DNA from: Sipunculus nudus
Taxonomy: Eukaryota; Annelida; Sipuncula; Golfingiida; Sipunculidae
Direction: 5' to 3'
Assembly: GCA_026874595.1 (NCBI GenBank)
Contig: CM049315.1
Coordinates: 72,897,416-72,961,415 of the forward strand
Length of the DNA: 64,000 nt
Made by a program: the position numbers and the translations under genes. The notes beneath the pieces were generated by a model. The model was not told where the DNA came from. It searched no databases and saw nothing but the letters and a program-made list of their open reading frames with translations. Below, piece by piece: positions 23,110 to 35,256 of this stretch. How positions within the stretch are numbered: the stretch's first letter is position 1; the number at the start of each line of letters is the position of its first letter.

Positions 23110-24474
23110 ATCAGTTTATTTTAAAAAGGCTGGCATGTCATGTTGTCATAGCTACTGCCATGCATAACATTTCACTGAGTTATAACTAATATTCATTAGT
23201 AGACTACTTGTTCGTTATTCAGAATGATTTTTAAAAATGCCACTAGCTATCAACTGACAAAAGCTAGCAGCTGTTTCCCCGTAGGAATGGGGCGGAGGTT
23301 AAAAAGGACTGATGGGTTAATTCTAAATTGATACTGGGGTAGGGGTGGGGAGGGGGGAATCGATTACAATGTTTTCCTGTCCGTTTCTTCGCTGGATCAA
23401 ACTTATCCATTTTGCACATTATTAGTCCTAGGTTCAGTTGATCATTCATTATTTCCCCTAATATCGCTCAAATACGCCCCCTGAGTGATGATTGAAGTTT
23501 TAAATTTAAACAATATCAGACATTTAAGTTACTGAAACATTACCTAAAATATCATTTTTCAACATTTCAGGTGTAAAACATTAGAACAATACCACATTTC
23601 TATCGTCAAAGTACTTTAACCATGCTCCAATGTTCGTAACCATATAATAGGTACCGTGGCAAGGCTTTTCATTGGTCAAATGCAGAGTAATAACCGCCAT
23701 CTCCAACCCCCCCCCCCATGTATTTTCCTTCTTATTTTCTCTCTCTCTCTCTGGAAAAGGGAATCAATCATAAACCCTCAAGGACATGTCGACTGTCGGT
23801 TAAGGGATTTCCCTTTCATTGGGTGGCCGGCATTGGTGGCTGGTATCCAGTCACCCAGATTAACGTAAATATCTTTGATGCCGAGGTCGGTCGCATGCTT
23901 TAGGCGCCCAGGCGTGACAACTCCCGAATGACTTCGAAGGCCCGGGGAAGCCACGTAAGACCAGCCGTGTCATAAATGTCAAAAATCCGATTTGGCTTCT
24001 GCTATATTAAATTTCATGACATTTCCAGGTTGGCATTTATTTTCTTATTTTTTATAACTCAGGAATAGGTAGTATATTCGTCAGGTATGATATTGTATTA
24101 GTGAAGTTATTAATCATAGGAAGTGCCATTTTGACACGAAAACAGGACAACTGGGAAATATTCATATATATTTTACCACAGATCTAAATTTCCCAACTTT
24201 CCCATAATTACCATAACTTTACCTCTACCCCCCCCCCAACACACACACACACACGCCTCGGGACACACGCAAAGGCAAGTGACACCCCCCCCCCCCCCCA
24301 TGGGAAGAAAGCTATGTCCTGTATACGGATGAGGACATACATCAAGAAGACAGTCAGGTATCAATCGAAAAAAAGTTTCCATCTTTTTACCTGAAAGACC
24401 CGGGCGTCCTCGCGGGCTAAAAAGAGCTGACAGAAATGTAAAAGTAGGGCCTGTGCTGGACGTGGGGGACAGGG

Positions 24475-24690
24475 ATGCGAGGTACAGGTATTGTCAGTGT
24501 CTGCTGTTTAAACTTGATTGTCTTAGTATTTACTCTGATAACCACAGGATCGGTAAGAAGTCAAACATGGAGAGACAAGAGTCGGGATCACCAGAGTACG
24601 ACTCTGCTGCATGCATGGTTCGGGTTTGTGGGCTTCACATTCTGCAGCCCACAATGCACCGGGGCTTCTAACTACACCAGAGGCGTATAG
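24475..24690 (+). CDS. Possible small secreted peptide frame, unrecognised
   Basis: A 71-codon frame with a hydrophobic N-terminus (CLNLIVLVFTLITTG) resembling a signal peptide, followed by a short polar stretch and a few cysteines. A GTAAGA donor-like site lies inside it, directly after GGATCG, so only the first part might be an exon. A second frame downstream reads YRCNCNAEDN. There is no family match and no conserved second copy (unit B lacks this segment). Could be chance. Confidence 0.15.
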   Translation: MRGTGIVSVCCLNLIVLVFTLITTGSVRSQTWRDKSRDHQSTTLLHAWFGFVGFTFCSPQCTGASNYTRGV

Positions 24691-25324
24691 GTGTAACTGT
24701 AATGCAGAGGATAATGTAGTCCCTTCAAGTACGTTTAGAACGAATTGTTTTAAGGCATCTATACATAAACTTTGTTGTTTTTTTGCGGTAAGGACTTTAC
24801 CGAATAAGTAATATTTTGTTCGTATGCTCATGCGAAATTTAAACAGCTGTTGCCTTGAAATGTAACAAAATTTGACTTTAACATTGAGACAATTGGTCCC
24901 AATCCTTCTACAGTGCCCAACAGGAAGAGGTTCGTTTATTTGTGAGTAGAATTGGCCTTTAGCGGAATGTTGGAGCCAAGGTTCAACCCTACGTCGCCTA
25001 GCTTGACGTGCAGGAAATCCTTAAAAAGATTAATTAAAATGTAGTCAAGAGCTTATTTGGGCTGCCAGTCGCGGCACACTACCTATCGTACCTTTAACAC
25101 ACTACTCCCGGTGAATGATGCATACCGGGGCCGGTACCTCTTTTAAAAAGGCGCCCTAATGGTAAATCATGTAAGACCACGTGTGGCGGCTATCAGCGCA
25201 ACCTCCCGCGAAGAGACAAGATCTGTTGTTTAAATAGAACAGACCCTTCTTACGTTGATAGTTTTAAGTATGCTCGACCTGACTTTTGTACTATCAATAT
25301 TAGGAACACCGCTTATTGCCTCGG

Positions 25325-25570
25325 CCAGGAGGGTATGCGCTCATTCTCGTCAGTGTGTGTGTGTGTTTTTTGTGTTTGTTCACAACATTACTCACGCTGT
25401 CATGAACTGAATATCATGACATTTACAGGACATTTCCAGGAATGGGCCAGTAAATAATCGATTAGATTTAGGTTTGGATCCGGATTCATCAAAGAATTTT
25501 GACAAATGTACAGTCGCTTATGCACGAAGGAACCTGGGAATATGGGCCGAATAAGTGAATGCAAACACGC
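25325..25570 (+). repeat. Dispersed repeat R1, plus orientation
   Basis: Contains GTATGCGCTCATTCTCGTCA, a GT-rich run, TCATGACATTTACAGGAC, GGATCCGGATTC, and ends GAATAAGTGAATGCAAAC. Followed by a poly-C tract at about 25669-25681. The same unit is at 58168-58400 in segmental copy B. Confidence 0.6.
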
Positions 25571-27399
25571 TTATTGGCGCATCCCATAATACGGCCTTCT
25601 TATACGGTGGAGGATTGCATTCTTTAGAATGCAGAGTTGTAGTATCCTCCTGTTATATTTGTCCACAGCCCCCCCCCCCCCTTACCGGACCCCGCCAGCT
25701 CATACCTAACGTTGAAATGATCACAACACCTGTCACTGTATAATTATATTTACACCTTCAGCAATGCTCGAAACGCTTGTATCGCGGAACACATCACAAA
25801 TCAAGCACGTGAATAAGTTTTTTTTTATTTCTGACATTGGTGCATCACGGATTCTAAACCCCACAGTAGATTTAGACATTTGGCAAAATCTAAAACAATG
25901 AAATATTACTTATATTGAAATGAATATTGTCGATCCATGTTCTAGATCAATTTTGCACCATAAACGTAATGAGTGAACAATTTCATTCCCTATGCAAAAT
26001 ACCTCGATTTCTTCATAAAAGAATGCAATGCGCATGACCGCAGGGAGAGGTTTATCTTTGACATTATATCTGGATAAATCCTGTGTGGATAGTGTTCAAT
26101 GTGTACACGTGAATCATAAGACTGGCTCCAACCCCCCCCCCCCCCCCTCCCCCGTATTAACTACTTCAGGTCATAACACTTACATAAAACCCATGTACGG
26201 GTGTATGTGTGTCGGTTTGAACTGACAGAAGATACAGGTAATGCAATGTACACTTAATTTGTAGTCATAATAAGGCACTGGACTGTCATATTCCCGAAAA
26301 TCATTGAGTTCACATAGACCATATCAGTGATTTTCAGGATATTCGCCAGACGCTGAAGTCTTTTTTCTGAGTACTTGTATTTTGAGACTGTTGCGCTGCC
26401 AGCCTTTAAAGGGGTTAAATGGGATTAAAGCGCGAAACAATCTGTTTCCTTAGAAAGGAAATTGAATAGACGTAGTCTTGTAGGTTACAATAAATGATAT
26501 TAACATTAGATTTTATGTTGACAGGCCTTTAAACGTAGCCTATTATTCTGCAAAGCATAAATAAATGCTTATGAAGCATACTTTTTTTAAATATTTTTTT
26601 TGGTGAAGGTTACCTCCTCCATTTTGCATGCTCTCTTATCTAATTCTTTATCTAAGTTTAACAAGCCTATAAGCACTTTGGTTTTACCTTAAAATAGGCA
26701 AAAGGACATGTGAAGGTTTATCCACAGGCGCTTGAATTGCTATGAGTGTAGATTTCTGTTTAATTTGTTACTTTCCTGGTCATAATCTTTTAACTATTAC
26801 ATATCTGACATTTTCCTAGCATTTTTCACATTATATGGTCCATCTCTTTATAATGTACTTTATATTTGAGATAGGCATGTAAGATTACCCGTCGGTAAGT
26901 TCGACAGCGATGTGGTTCAGAGTTAGTAATCACATGATTCCCTCCGTAAAAGCATTTTGACAGGAAATTATTATTTTTTCTATCTTTTTCTTTCTAAATA
27001 CAACGATTCCTTGCACAAATAGCCACAATAACATGCCGTCAGCAGTGCTAAAGTTGAGCATTTCTTGATCTGTTACAAAAGGACGTCAGCCATGGCATAG
27101 CAAACGAGGACGCGTTTTCTGATTGGTTGATATATTTACTAATGGAGTCTTCAAATGGTGACACCGCTTACGTAACAACGGTTCAGCCAATCACGCCGTA
27201 CTTCACATTTAGCCCGAAACCGATGTAACATGGCTGAAGGACTTGTCGATGGGGCATTGCTGGTCGGGTGCAGCAGCTGGTCCGCAACAATAGCCAACTA
27301 TAAATTAATATGCATGTATTGTAAGCTTTTCTATCACTGAAGGTTTGCTGCACGGAAATTCTTGGCCCCGACGTCCGTTCCATGTGGTAAAGTGTAAAC

Positions 27400-27640
27400 C
27401 TATTGTATGTATAAACACTTGCGCGCATTTTTATCCGCGAATTTCATAAACATCTTAACAAGAGCGGACGACATCAAACGCGAGACCAGGGATTGTAGAA
27501 ACGATCCACCGCGGACAGGTACTCTTCGTAAGTCCAGGTATCCCCATGGTAATGGGCCAACATGCCTTGGGTCCATTCTGGTACCGGACAAATCCAGATT
27601 GTGTACCGAGACCTCACTTCTAATAATCAATATGATATAA
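27400..27640 (-). pseudogene. Degenerate retroelement fragment in duplication unit A
   Basis: The minus-strand frame contains LMSSALVKMFMKFADK, resembling LITSALAKIFANLDVH next to the RNase H-like piece at 7700-7960. The homologous stretch in unit B is at 60250-60490. Too short and decayed to classify; probably part of a DIRS-like body. Confidence 0.3.
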
Positions 27641-27814
27641 TCTGCTGAACTATTGAAGGTCTTATCTGCTCATAAAGTTTGAACAGTCGTTGAAGGCGGA
27701 GTGTCAGGAAATCGAATCCTCACTAAATTAAAACCACAAACCATCAATTGAAGTCCAACCAGCATGTTTCCTGCAACAGATCGACAGATGTGGCATTAAT
27801 TATAACACACCAGG

Positions 27815-28082
27815 CTTCGGAGTTCATTAGTATATCGGCTTCTGTGGTCTCGGGGGAAGCGCACAGGGCTCAAAGTTCGAGTTCGAATCTCAGCTGGGTC
27901 AGATTTTTCAAGCCCGGCCACCACCAAGGGTGAATAATCTGCAGTCTAAAAGTTAATGGCGAGACTATGCGAACAGTCGTGTTTCAATTAACAAAAGATT
28001 GCGGGAATTCTCGGTGTTACAACCCAGCAACACATGGCATGACACACACCCAGGGCAAGCAGGAGTGGTACCCCGAGCCAAA
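27815..28082 (+). mobile_element. tRNA-derived SINE, 3'-truncated
   Basis: The tRNA-like head has a B-box-like GAGTTCGAATCTC at about 27880, then CCGGCCACCACCAAGG and AGCAGGAGTGGTACCCCGAG. It stops at an A-rich stretch, where the copy in unit B (60690-61035) continues through the SINE tail. RNA polymerase III origin is inferred from the B box. Confidence 0.6.
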
Positions 28083-28279
28083 AAAAAAGAAAACTCTTTA
28101 TAAAAGTTTATCAGTATTTCTTTCATTCATATAGACAGCTTTATACAATCTATAGCTGAATTTCTGACATTGAAGTCTACGCAACACAATTTCAAACAAA
28201 CACACACTATGCACATGATAGTTTGTATATTTTGCAAGAATTATAGATTATGGAATAAAGATTATGTACCATATACTGT

Positions 28280-28740
28280 GCTTGTCATTTTGTTCGCGAG
28301 GGTTTAGATTTTGCGATATTCGCGAATAGGAAATAACCAAAAATATGACACCTGTGGGAATAAGTTGCCATACTGTTTCAGATGAATAATAGTGTATGAC
28401 GCATCTGCGCATATGGATTAGTTGTAACACTTCGGGAAACATGTTATGTTATTCAACATCCTGATCTGTGAATGTATGGTATCGGAATCGGCCAATGCAA
28501 ACAAGTATCAAATATTGTAAAACATGCGGAAATCACCGAATATATTAACTGTGACACAGGGCATAATACAATGACTGTAAAAGAAATGAATGAGGTTTGA
28601 GGATTATTCTTATCTAATAAAAAAATCCTGCTGCACTTAAATTTTATAGGTCCGGTTGTGATCATTAAAATGAAACCCTCGCAAAACGTTCAAATTTAAG
28701 ACTCGCGAAATTTCAGCCTCGCGAATATGAAGCCAACCTC
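28280..28740. repeat. Dispersed CGCGAA repeat (family R2), unit A copy
   Basis: Left part TTCGCGAGGGTTTAGATTT with GATATTCGCGAATAGG; right part AAACCCTCGCAAAACG, ACTCGCGAAATT and CTCGCGAATATGAAGCC. The same layout is at 61270-61720 and a divergent one at 6450-6845. Confidence 0.45.
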
Positions 28741-30346
28741 GGTCTTGTGCCGCAAAGGCTCCTAAGCCGCGTCATTGGATCATGGGAATAACTATAAAAG
28801 GAAAGAGAGTTACAAAACAATGCCCATTGTCCGCATTGTGACACTCGTAAGCTAAGCTTTGAGAAGAAATTCAATAGACGATGGATCGGCCAAAGTGCGA
28901 TGTCTGTTCATAAATCACTCATCAGCGTGTCCATAGAATAAACCATTATTTACTCACCTGGTTTGACAACTCTCTGCCATGTGACTACGACTGACTTCGA
29001 CACCACAAGAGCATGCATATCAAAGTGAACTCCATACAATCTGAGTATGATTATCAGTGTCACACCTGTCCAGTTGTGAATTTCAACGCTGTAAACATGA
29101 CGTGAATGTAGTCTGGACAGACATGAGGTTATAGCCCTGGAAGGTAATGTGCGAAATCGTTATTTTGCTTCACCACACTAGCGGCGTTTTGCCCATTCGA
29201 CATAAGAGGGTTAATCGAAATTTGAAATTTCGGGAACCGCATTGCAATGGATGTAAATAGTTTCGACATTTCTGAGAACGCCTCATCCTGTCACTAAGTA
29301 ATAAATCAGATCAATCTATTGAAACGTTTTTTGTACTTTCTTACACCACCTATCATGTACTAGAAAAAAATCCGTTTTGATTCAGCAAATTCGTAACCCC
29401 ACACAATGTGTGTTTAACTTCTGCCCGCGTGTATACTACACTTCTCGTACGGGTGCCCAGTTGACAGCCAACTTGCAAGCAGCACATGGAATAAATTGTT
29501 GCCATAGTGATGGATTTACAGTTTCGTTTGTGAGTTCACATATATTCTTTCTTGTAATCTAATGGTAAAATACCGGCTGTTTACTACGATATCAATGCAA
29601 TAGGATGGATGGCCGTTGTGGTGCGCTTCCCCGTATGACTTACATAGGTGGGGCATGGTTTGTGAGAGAAAGAAAGCAAAAGTAACTGGATGAAATTGAG
29701 ATTGTGGACTAAACGGGCACTGATATCACATCATAGACCAACCAGCTAGACTAACTGGGGTAATAGAAATAAAACACACCCGAATCTGAAGAACTGCTGA
29801 GAGAATAATAGGTGTTTCGGTTGAACAATTTACTGATTTACAGATATGCAAGAAAACCAAATGTTAACTCAGAAATGTAAAACACTCACTTTATTATTGT
29901 TTTCAGATGCTGCCATCTGAAAGACGCTTGAGATTAGTAGCAAATATTTTCAATTCTTCATGCTATTGCTAGCTATAATACTTAACGCAAATATTTATTT
30001 CATTTAACATTTTAAGTATCAAAATTCACTATAAAGTCTCACCTCACACTGATATGAAGTATCGGGTTTTATCAGTTTGATTCACTTTCGTTTAATGTCT
30101 TTGAGCATGTTGACCACAAGTAAGCTGTCAAATATTTTTATGGACTATATATATAATATATGAGCACACTACATATCTTACACTACAGATGTAATATATG
30201 GCTTCAGATATTCAGTTATTTTAAGTGATAAGCAAATACTTGCAAGCTGTTTACTTAAAACCCGAGTATTAATAGATTTTGTATATGTTTCGCCAGGTCC
30301 TTAGTTTGTCATGAAAAGCATTCGACTGGAGAAGGAAGGGGCCCTG

Positions 30347-30416
30347 ATGGCACCAGAAGGAGGATGGGGATGGATGGTTGTGCTGGGCTCTACCATAGTT
30401 CATGTCGTATGTACAG
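30347..30416 (+). CDS. MCT copy 3 exon 1
   Basis: MAPEGGWGWMVVLGSTIV and onward, 70 bases, donor GTACAT. An upstream in-frame ATG at 30311 would add twelve residues. I chose 30347 because copies 1, 2 and 4 all start at the ATG before Ala. The GCC before that ATG in the other copies is altered here. Confidence 0.8.
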
Positions 30417-30744
30417 GTACATAGGTAACTCAAAATCTAAAGTATGAAATTTATATTGATATTTTTATAGCCTTTGTATTGATAATATTTCGATTTTTTG
30501 TGTTTGCGATGTTTAAGTGTTTGTTTTTCGGACATAAGTTAGTGTCACGTGAACGTTGTCACTCCCTGATATTTGCATATTTCAACTTAACAGGACCGTT
30601 TAAGGACCTGGCGATTTCTTCGGTCTTAAAATGGTTGAGAGATTAATGAGACTGACGATTTTGAGCGATGTTGTCCTGTCCTGAGGTGTTTACGTTTAAG
30701 GCTTGCTTAACTAAGACGTACTTTAAGAATATGCAGACCTTCTT

Positions 30745-30990
30745 GACCACGTGACAGGGGCTTACACGCAATAATCCTGTTGTCAACCAGGCTCCACTTT
30801 TCTAATTCTAGGGCGTATGTGTCGTCCCCATTGCTAGGTCATAACACCGAGGAACCCCCGAAAGGCACTCTCATTTGTGAGTGAAATCTCCAAATAAATC
30901 TTGCATAGCGTCTCACCCTGCCTTAAAAAATCTCATCGCCTCGACTGAGATTCGAACACCCGATCTTCCACTTCTCTTAGACCATGGAAG
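30745..30990 (-). mobile_element. tRNA-derived SINE, minus strand
   Basis: Read on minus: a tRNA-like head with GGTCTAAGAGAAGTGGA (A-box region) and GTGTTCGAATCTCAGTCGA (B box), then GCCTTTCGGGGGTTCCTCGG and GTTGACAACAGGATTATTGC. Shares its body with 11470-11650 and 60690-61035. A further copy starts at the right edge of the window (about 63950). Confidence 0.65.
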
Positions 30991-31366
30991 CCGTTTCGTT
31001 TCAGGAGACTTTGTATGACAGGCTGTGTGATAAGCAACGCTGGTCTGACAGGAATGAACCGGTGGCATATTTAAATAAGAGTTTGCTGGCCCTTAAAAGA
31101 CTTCCACTTAGGCTTATTAAGATGATGTATGTAAGAGGAAGCCTGCTAACTATAGGAAACAAACCGTACGTATCATTCGCTCATGTCGAACTTTTCTTAT
31201 GAAAGCCAAACACGTACATGTAGATGCTTTAATGTTGACACGAGCGAAGTGAATTATGTTTTCAGAGTATCGACAGGAGTTGAGCGAATATTATAAAACA
31301 TGGCCTCGCCATTGGTTTGGACAAGTACGCAACCAACTGGAGTATCCCTTCAGTGTACATATTGCA

Positions 31367-31790
31367 GTGATGGTGGACTCGAGTACGGACTTGGACTCCA
31401 TTCATTTTCTTTAGGGACTCGGACTCTGAGAAATGTATGTATTTATATATAAATGCAAACTACAGTATACTACTAAAAAGGCGGTATATACCAAGCTTTA
31501 ATTTTGCATTGGGAGCTAAATAAAATGTTTTATAATAATAAATTATAAATATAAAAAGATATTATAAAAAGCATGTATAAACAAACATAAAAAGAATTGT
31601 TATAATCTCAAAGTTAAATTAAAAATTTTCATTGGTAAGGAGATATTTATTGGATTCAGACTTTGCTTCAGATACCAGATGACTAAGACCCGAAGAAGGT
31701 GGACTTGGACCTGAATCACAAGGACTCAGACCTTGACTCGAACTCGGGTGGGGTGAGCTCGCTCCAAAAACTGATAAATTGACACCTCAG
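31367..31790. mobile_element. Divergent relative of the hAT-like MITE
   Basis: Begins CAGTGATGGTGGACTCGAGTA and contains GACTTGGACTCC, GACTCGGACTCTG and, at 31685-31750, GACTCAGACCTTGACTCG. Same motif style as 12358-12811. The right terminus and target duplication are not clear. Confidence 0.45.
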
Positions 31791-31799
31791 TCGGCTTCG

Positions 31800-32629
31800 T
31801 ACTCAGTGTTGAGTGTCCAAGTACTACTTTGTGCCGATGTGCTGTTTTAACCCCTAAGTGTTCATCTCAGGCAGTCAAAACATGCGAAAGTTTTTTTTTT
31901 ATAATTTAGCTTTCATTGATACCATATATGTATGAATGCTTTGGAAAAAACACTAAGATAAAATATATTTATAGAACTAAATACAGTAATAAAAAGCTCG
32001 GTAGGGTAATTTTTTATATTGTTTTTACAACAAGTTGTTCAGTTCATTAAATAACTCTAACTATGTTTTGGTAGTTTTAATGTCCTTTTTCGGCCGGTGC
32101 CCGCCTGTCTTCGTGGTGTTTTTTTTTTGTATTTATTTTTCGGTCATAAAGGGATTTCCGAAATCTCTGCGTTCTTGGTGCAGTTTGTGTAGCATAACAA
32201 ACCGCCGGGCTTGTCTTCTGTGATACTCTCGCCATTGCGTTGTCAGGGTAACGTGCCGGGGCTATGCTGCAACGTCTTCCCTGATTGGTTAGCTGATGAA
32301 TGGGTGTTTGTTTGTGGGCACAGGTTAGTATTTTTTTTGTTCGCCGGTTACAAAGTGTTACACGCGGCATTTGTTGTTCCAAAATCAAATTATAATGAAC
32401 GATCCCTTCGGAACGTGTTTTTTTTTTTCAAAACGCCCATCCGGCGTCCGCCCCTCGGGTCACCCGTATCCGCGAAAGGACGCGCGGGGCTCGGGGCAAA
32501 ATATTAGGGCCGTCCCCACCAGCATACACGTTTTAGGTGAGGCTACTTTGTTACGGAACCTAATATAAACATATCACGTATGCGTGATGAACACAAATTT
32601 TGTAATGGAGATTTAAAAAAATCAGATTC
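31800..32629. other. Intronic DNA of MCT copy 3, no gene recognised
   Basis: Several overlapping short frames occur at 32035-32568 but none has a recognisable domain; they look like chance frames in GC-richer DNA. Confidence 0.4.
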
Positions 32630-33356
32630 TGTAACACTAGGCAGCGTGAAATGTCTAGGGGAATGAATAAAGAAGTCAGTGTTTTTTGTAAACAAATAAC
32701 TATAATTTATTCTTAAAACAACCCTAACAATACAAAACACTAAATCAATACAATTATACAGCACAACAGCGGTAAAGCAAAAAGTCAATACAATCTCACA
32801 GAAAATAATGTATGTGCACAGTACCTGGATACCAACACCATCACAACGATAAGTCCTTTAAATGTAAACTCCCGGAGAATGACAGTCCAGTGGAAAGTTC
32901 TTGCAACAACCAAGAAAGTAAACTGACGTCCAAATGCATAAAATCCAGGAGAAAGTCTTTGAAAATGTATAATTGCCGCATTCGTCGGATAAGGTCCTAG
33001 AATCTGACACACGCTTCTGCGGCCGCTGGAATCTGCTCTGCTGTCTCTCTCTGCCGTTTTTTAAACACAGCCCCTTTATATACCTTCAAATCTCAAGCCG
33101 AGAATTTTCCACTTCTCGAACAGTCTATAAGATCTTGCACAACACCCGTTTCAGGAATTCTCTAGAAAAACAGCGCTGTGTATCTCCACACACCACGCTC
33201 ATCACGTGACTCCGGCCAGGCGTGTAAACCCAACGCTCACATGACAACGAGAGCTCAACCAGTACGGATTAAACATAGAATGTAACACGCGGCCAGACAC
33301 GAGCGCCACAACAGGAGTTACGCCCGTGTCACTTAATAAAAAGAGCACCTGTAACA
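32630..33356 (-). mobile_element. Solo LTR of a retrotransposon, minus strand
   Basis: On minus it starts TGTTACAGGTGC and ends CCTAGTGTTACA, with TG...CA ends and inverted TGTTACA/TGTAACA termini typical of Ty3/gypsy LTRs. Inside on minus are TATATAAAGGGG (TATA box) followed by a plausible transcription start, and AAGAATAAATTA (polyadenylation signal) near the 3' end. No internal coding region, primer-binding site or second LTR is seen next to it. The flanking five bases (GATTC and ACTTC) do not form a clean duplication. Confidence 0.6.
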
Positions 33357-33654
33357 ACTTCTTTTGCACTTTTACCAAAAAAAAACTTTTGTTCAAGGTG
33401 TCCCGTTTATAGTAATGGTGATATCGATCATACAGCGGGATGTTATCTGAACGCCATTCCTTAATACAAAGGAAAGATACGGGCAGATCGAGCTAGGGCA
33501 TTGAGGCTAAAGTTCTAAAGATACCTTTCGCGATAACTGACTCCTTCATTAGTATGACAATACAAACACTAACGGAGTTGTTTGTGTGGAGATATTACAG
33601 CTGCTGCAAACACTGACAACGCAGTTCAAGAAACAGAACAGAACTCTTTATCCA

Positions 33655-33965
33655 ACTATAAATCTGCATTCTAAGGAATGCATGCCTCCGCCATGGGGGG
33701 GGGGGTTCTATTGTGGGTTGCTCCCAAAATTGCATTTGCATATTCCTGTTTTTTATGATGGCATTCCTAAATCCGGATCACGTGCCGGATCTACATCAAA
33801 ATTAAATTTATTCTTAAATAGCACATTCCCGAAATGCCCTGACAATTCCATAGGATTCCCTTCATGGTTGCTTGAGTTATGCTTTGGAAAAACACACACA
33901 AAAACAAAAACAAAAAATACCCACCCGAACGGGGATGAACGCATACTCTCTTGACGGAGGCAATC
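33655..33965 (-). repeat. Dispersed repeat R1, minus orientation
   Basis: Contains CTGCATTCTAAGGAATGCA, a poly-G tract, CCTAAATCCGGATCACGTGC, AAATGCCCTGACAATTCC and a CA-rich end. Related to 13337-13650 and to the reverse complement of 25325-25680. Confidence 0.55.
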
Positions 33966-34386
33966 AATTATAGCCGAAGCTGTGAATACACGACACAGTA
34001 GGCATTCATATTGTACCGTGTGGCTACTTGAATCTTAGCATACTCGCTGACGTCAAAGGGACAAATTCCGTTTATCTGACGTGAACCACTCATCCCACTA
34101 GTTAGTCTCGATTTAGATTATCAATGATTGGTCCGTTTTCTCATTAATATTGTTTTAACTAATTAAACAATTAAGAAAGCGACCATAAGCGGTTAAACAA
34201 ATTCCACCAGCCACCTGACGAAGAAGATCTAAGCTCCGAATGCTCCTGAAGAAAATAAAGTCTACACTAAGCCGTCTTTATCTTATTTGCTACATTGAGA
34301 GACTGAGACGGCTACACACTTTACATACATACGCGCACCGGATTAGGATGAATATTTTGCACCTCTCTGCTCTCTGTCCATGAAAA

Positions 34387-34390
<4 letters not shown>

Positions 34391-34449
<59 letters not shown>
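34391..34449. repeat. (TA)n microsatellite
   Basis: Uninterrupted TA run in intron 1 of MCT copy 3, preceded by a short stretch (34210-34290) rich in GAAGAAGATCTAAGCTCCGA that may be a retroelement 3' end. Confidence 0.85.
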
Positions 34450-34453
<4 letters not shown>

Positions 34454-34725
34454 CAAGTACAGAAAATATACTAATTTTATATATACAAGAGAGCCCTTTG
34501 CTGTGGGCTTTTTCCACAAATATTAGGTATTACCTGTACGCTGGATGAGGAAACCGGGAAGGCTCTAAAATCGCCGTATATGGCTCCCTACACACCTGTT
34601 ATTATATCACATTTTAGTTCCAACCGTCTCCGAGTCCATATACGTGTCCGGATAAGGGGAAACACAGCCTTAGAAAGATTTTTGGAAACCTTTATAATCT
34701 GTGAATTTTCTTTTCTTTTCTATAG

Positions 34726-34839
34726 GTTTGCAAGTCTCGTTCGGAGTGATATATCTTGACCTGGTGGACAGATTTTCCTCTGGTGCTACCGAAACAAGCC
34801 TCGTTCTGATTATTTTCAACTTAATCCACTTTTGCTTTG
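34726..34839 (+). CDS. MCT copy 3 exon 2
   Basis: Acceptor CTTTTCTATAG, donor GTATGT; 114 bases, no stop. Encodes SFGVIYLDLVDRFSSGATE and LVLIIFNLIHFCF. Confidence 0.85.
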
Positions 34840-35127
34840 GTATGTGAAATTTGACACCATAGAGCCCGAGACCACCACTAGCAGAGTTGATAGAAAACTT
34901 GAAACTAATTTTCCCATGGTTTAGGGCTTCTTTTCTGTCATATATTCGTAATACGAAATAAATTAAATCGAGACACGTTAAAGAAAACTGAGGGCGCTGA
35001 ATATTAATCGAGGTACCTTTTACTGTAAATAAGACTCCAATCTTGAGTATACTCTACGCCGTATATCAAATGGAATGCCAAGATTTGAATTTTGTATAAA
35101 TATTTTATCCTTGTATACTTTCCCAAG

Positions 35128-35256
35128 GACCCCTTGCCAGTTCGTTGGCGAAGAGATACGGATGTCGGGGTGTCGTTTAATCATGACGACAGGGTGTATT
35201 GCGTCGGCATGTGTCAAGCCTTTACGCCCTCTATGTGACATTGGGTGTACTAACAG
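35128..35256 (+). pseudogene. MCT copy 3 exon 3 with two deletions
   Basis: Starts after TCCCAAG and ends before GTCAGG. Encodes PLASSLAKRYGCRGVV, then TAA. Against copy 1 it lacks 13 bases in the ITGS codons and 2 bases near the ACVSS codons. Confidence 0.8.

Larger units (their letters stand above)
23110..30810. repeat. Segmental duplication unit A (upstream of MCT copy 3)
   Basis: Collinear with 57540-64000 (unit B) over most of its length, e.g. GCAGCTGTTTCCCCGTAGGAA, the ACGTGTGGCG/ACGTGTGTCG block, the SINE, the CGCGAA repeat and the first MCT exon. The segment at about 23455-25085 has no counterpart in B but is partly matched in the older remnant at 43010-43260, so B probably lost it. 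Non-coding apart from repeats and exon 1 of copy 3. Confidence 0.8.

Noticed and set aside
27815-27900. A tRNA gene at the B-box-like sequence
   Set aside because: The acceptor stem and anticodon arm do not form and a SINE body follows; the same head recurs elsewhere.
32035-32568. Overlapping frames of up to about 100 codons as a gene
   Set aside because: No domain, no splice pattern, and several frames on both strands are open at once, as expected for chance.
34200-34300. 3' end of a Penelope-like element
   Set aside because: Only a faint resemblance followed by a TA run; no RT or endonuclease nearby.
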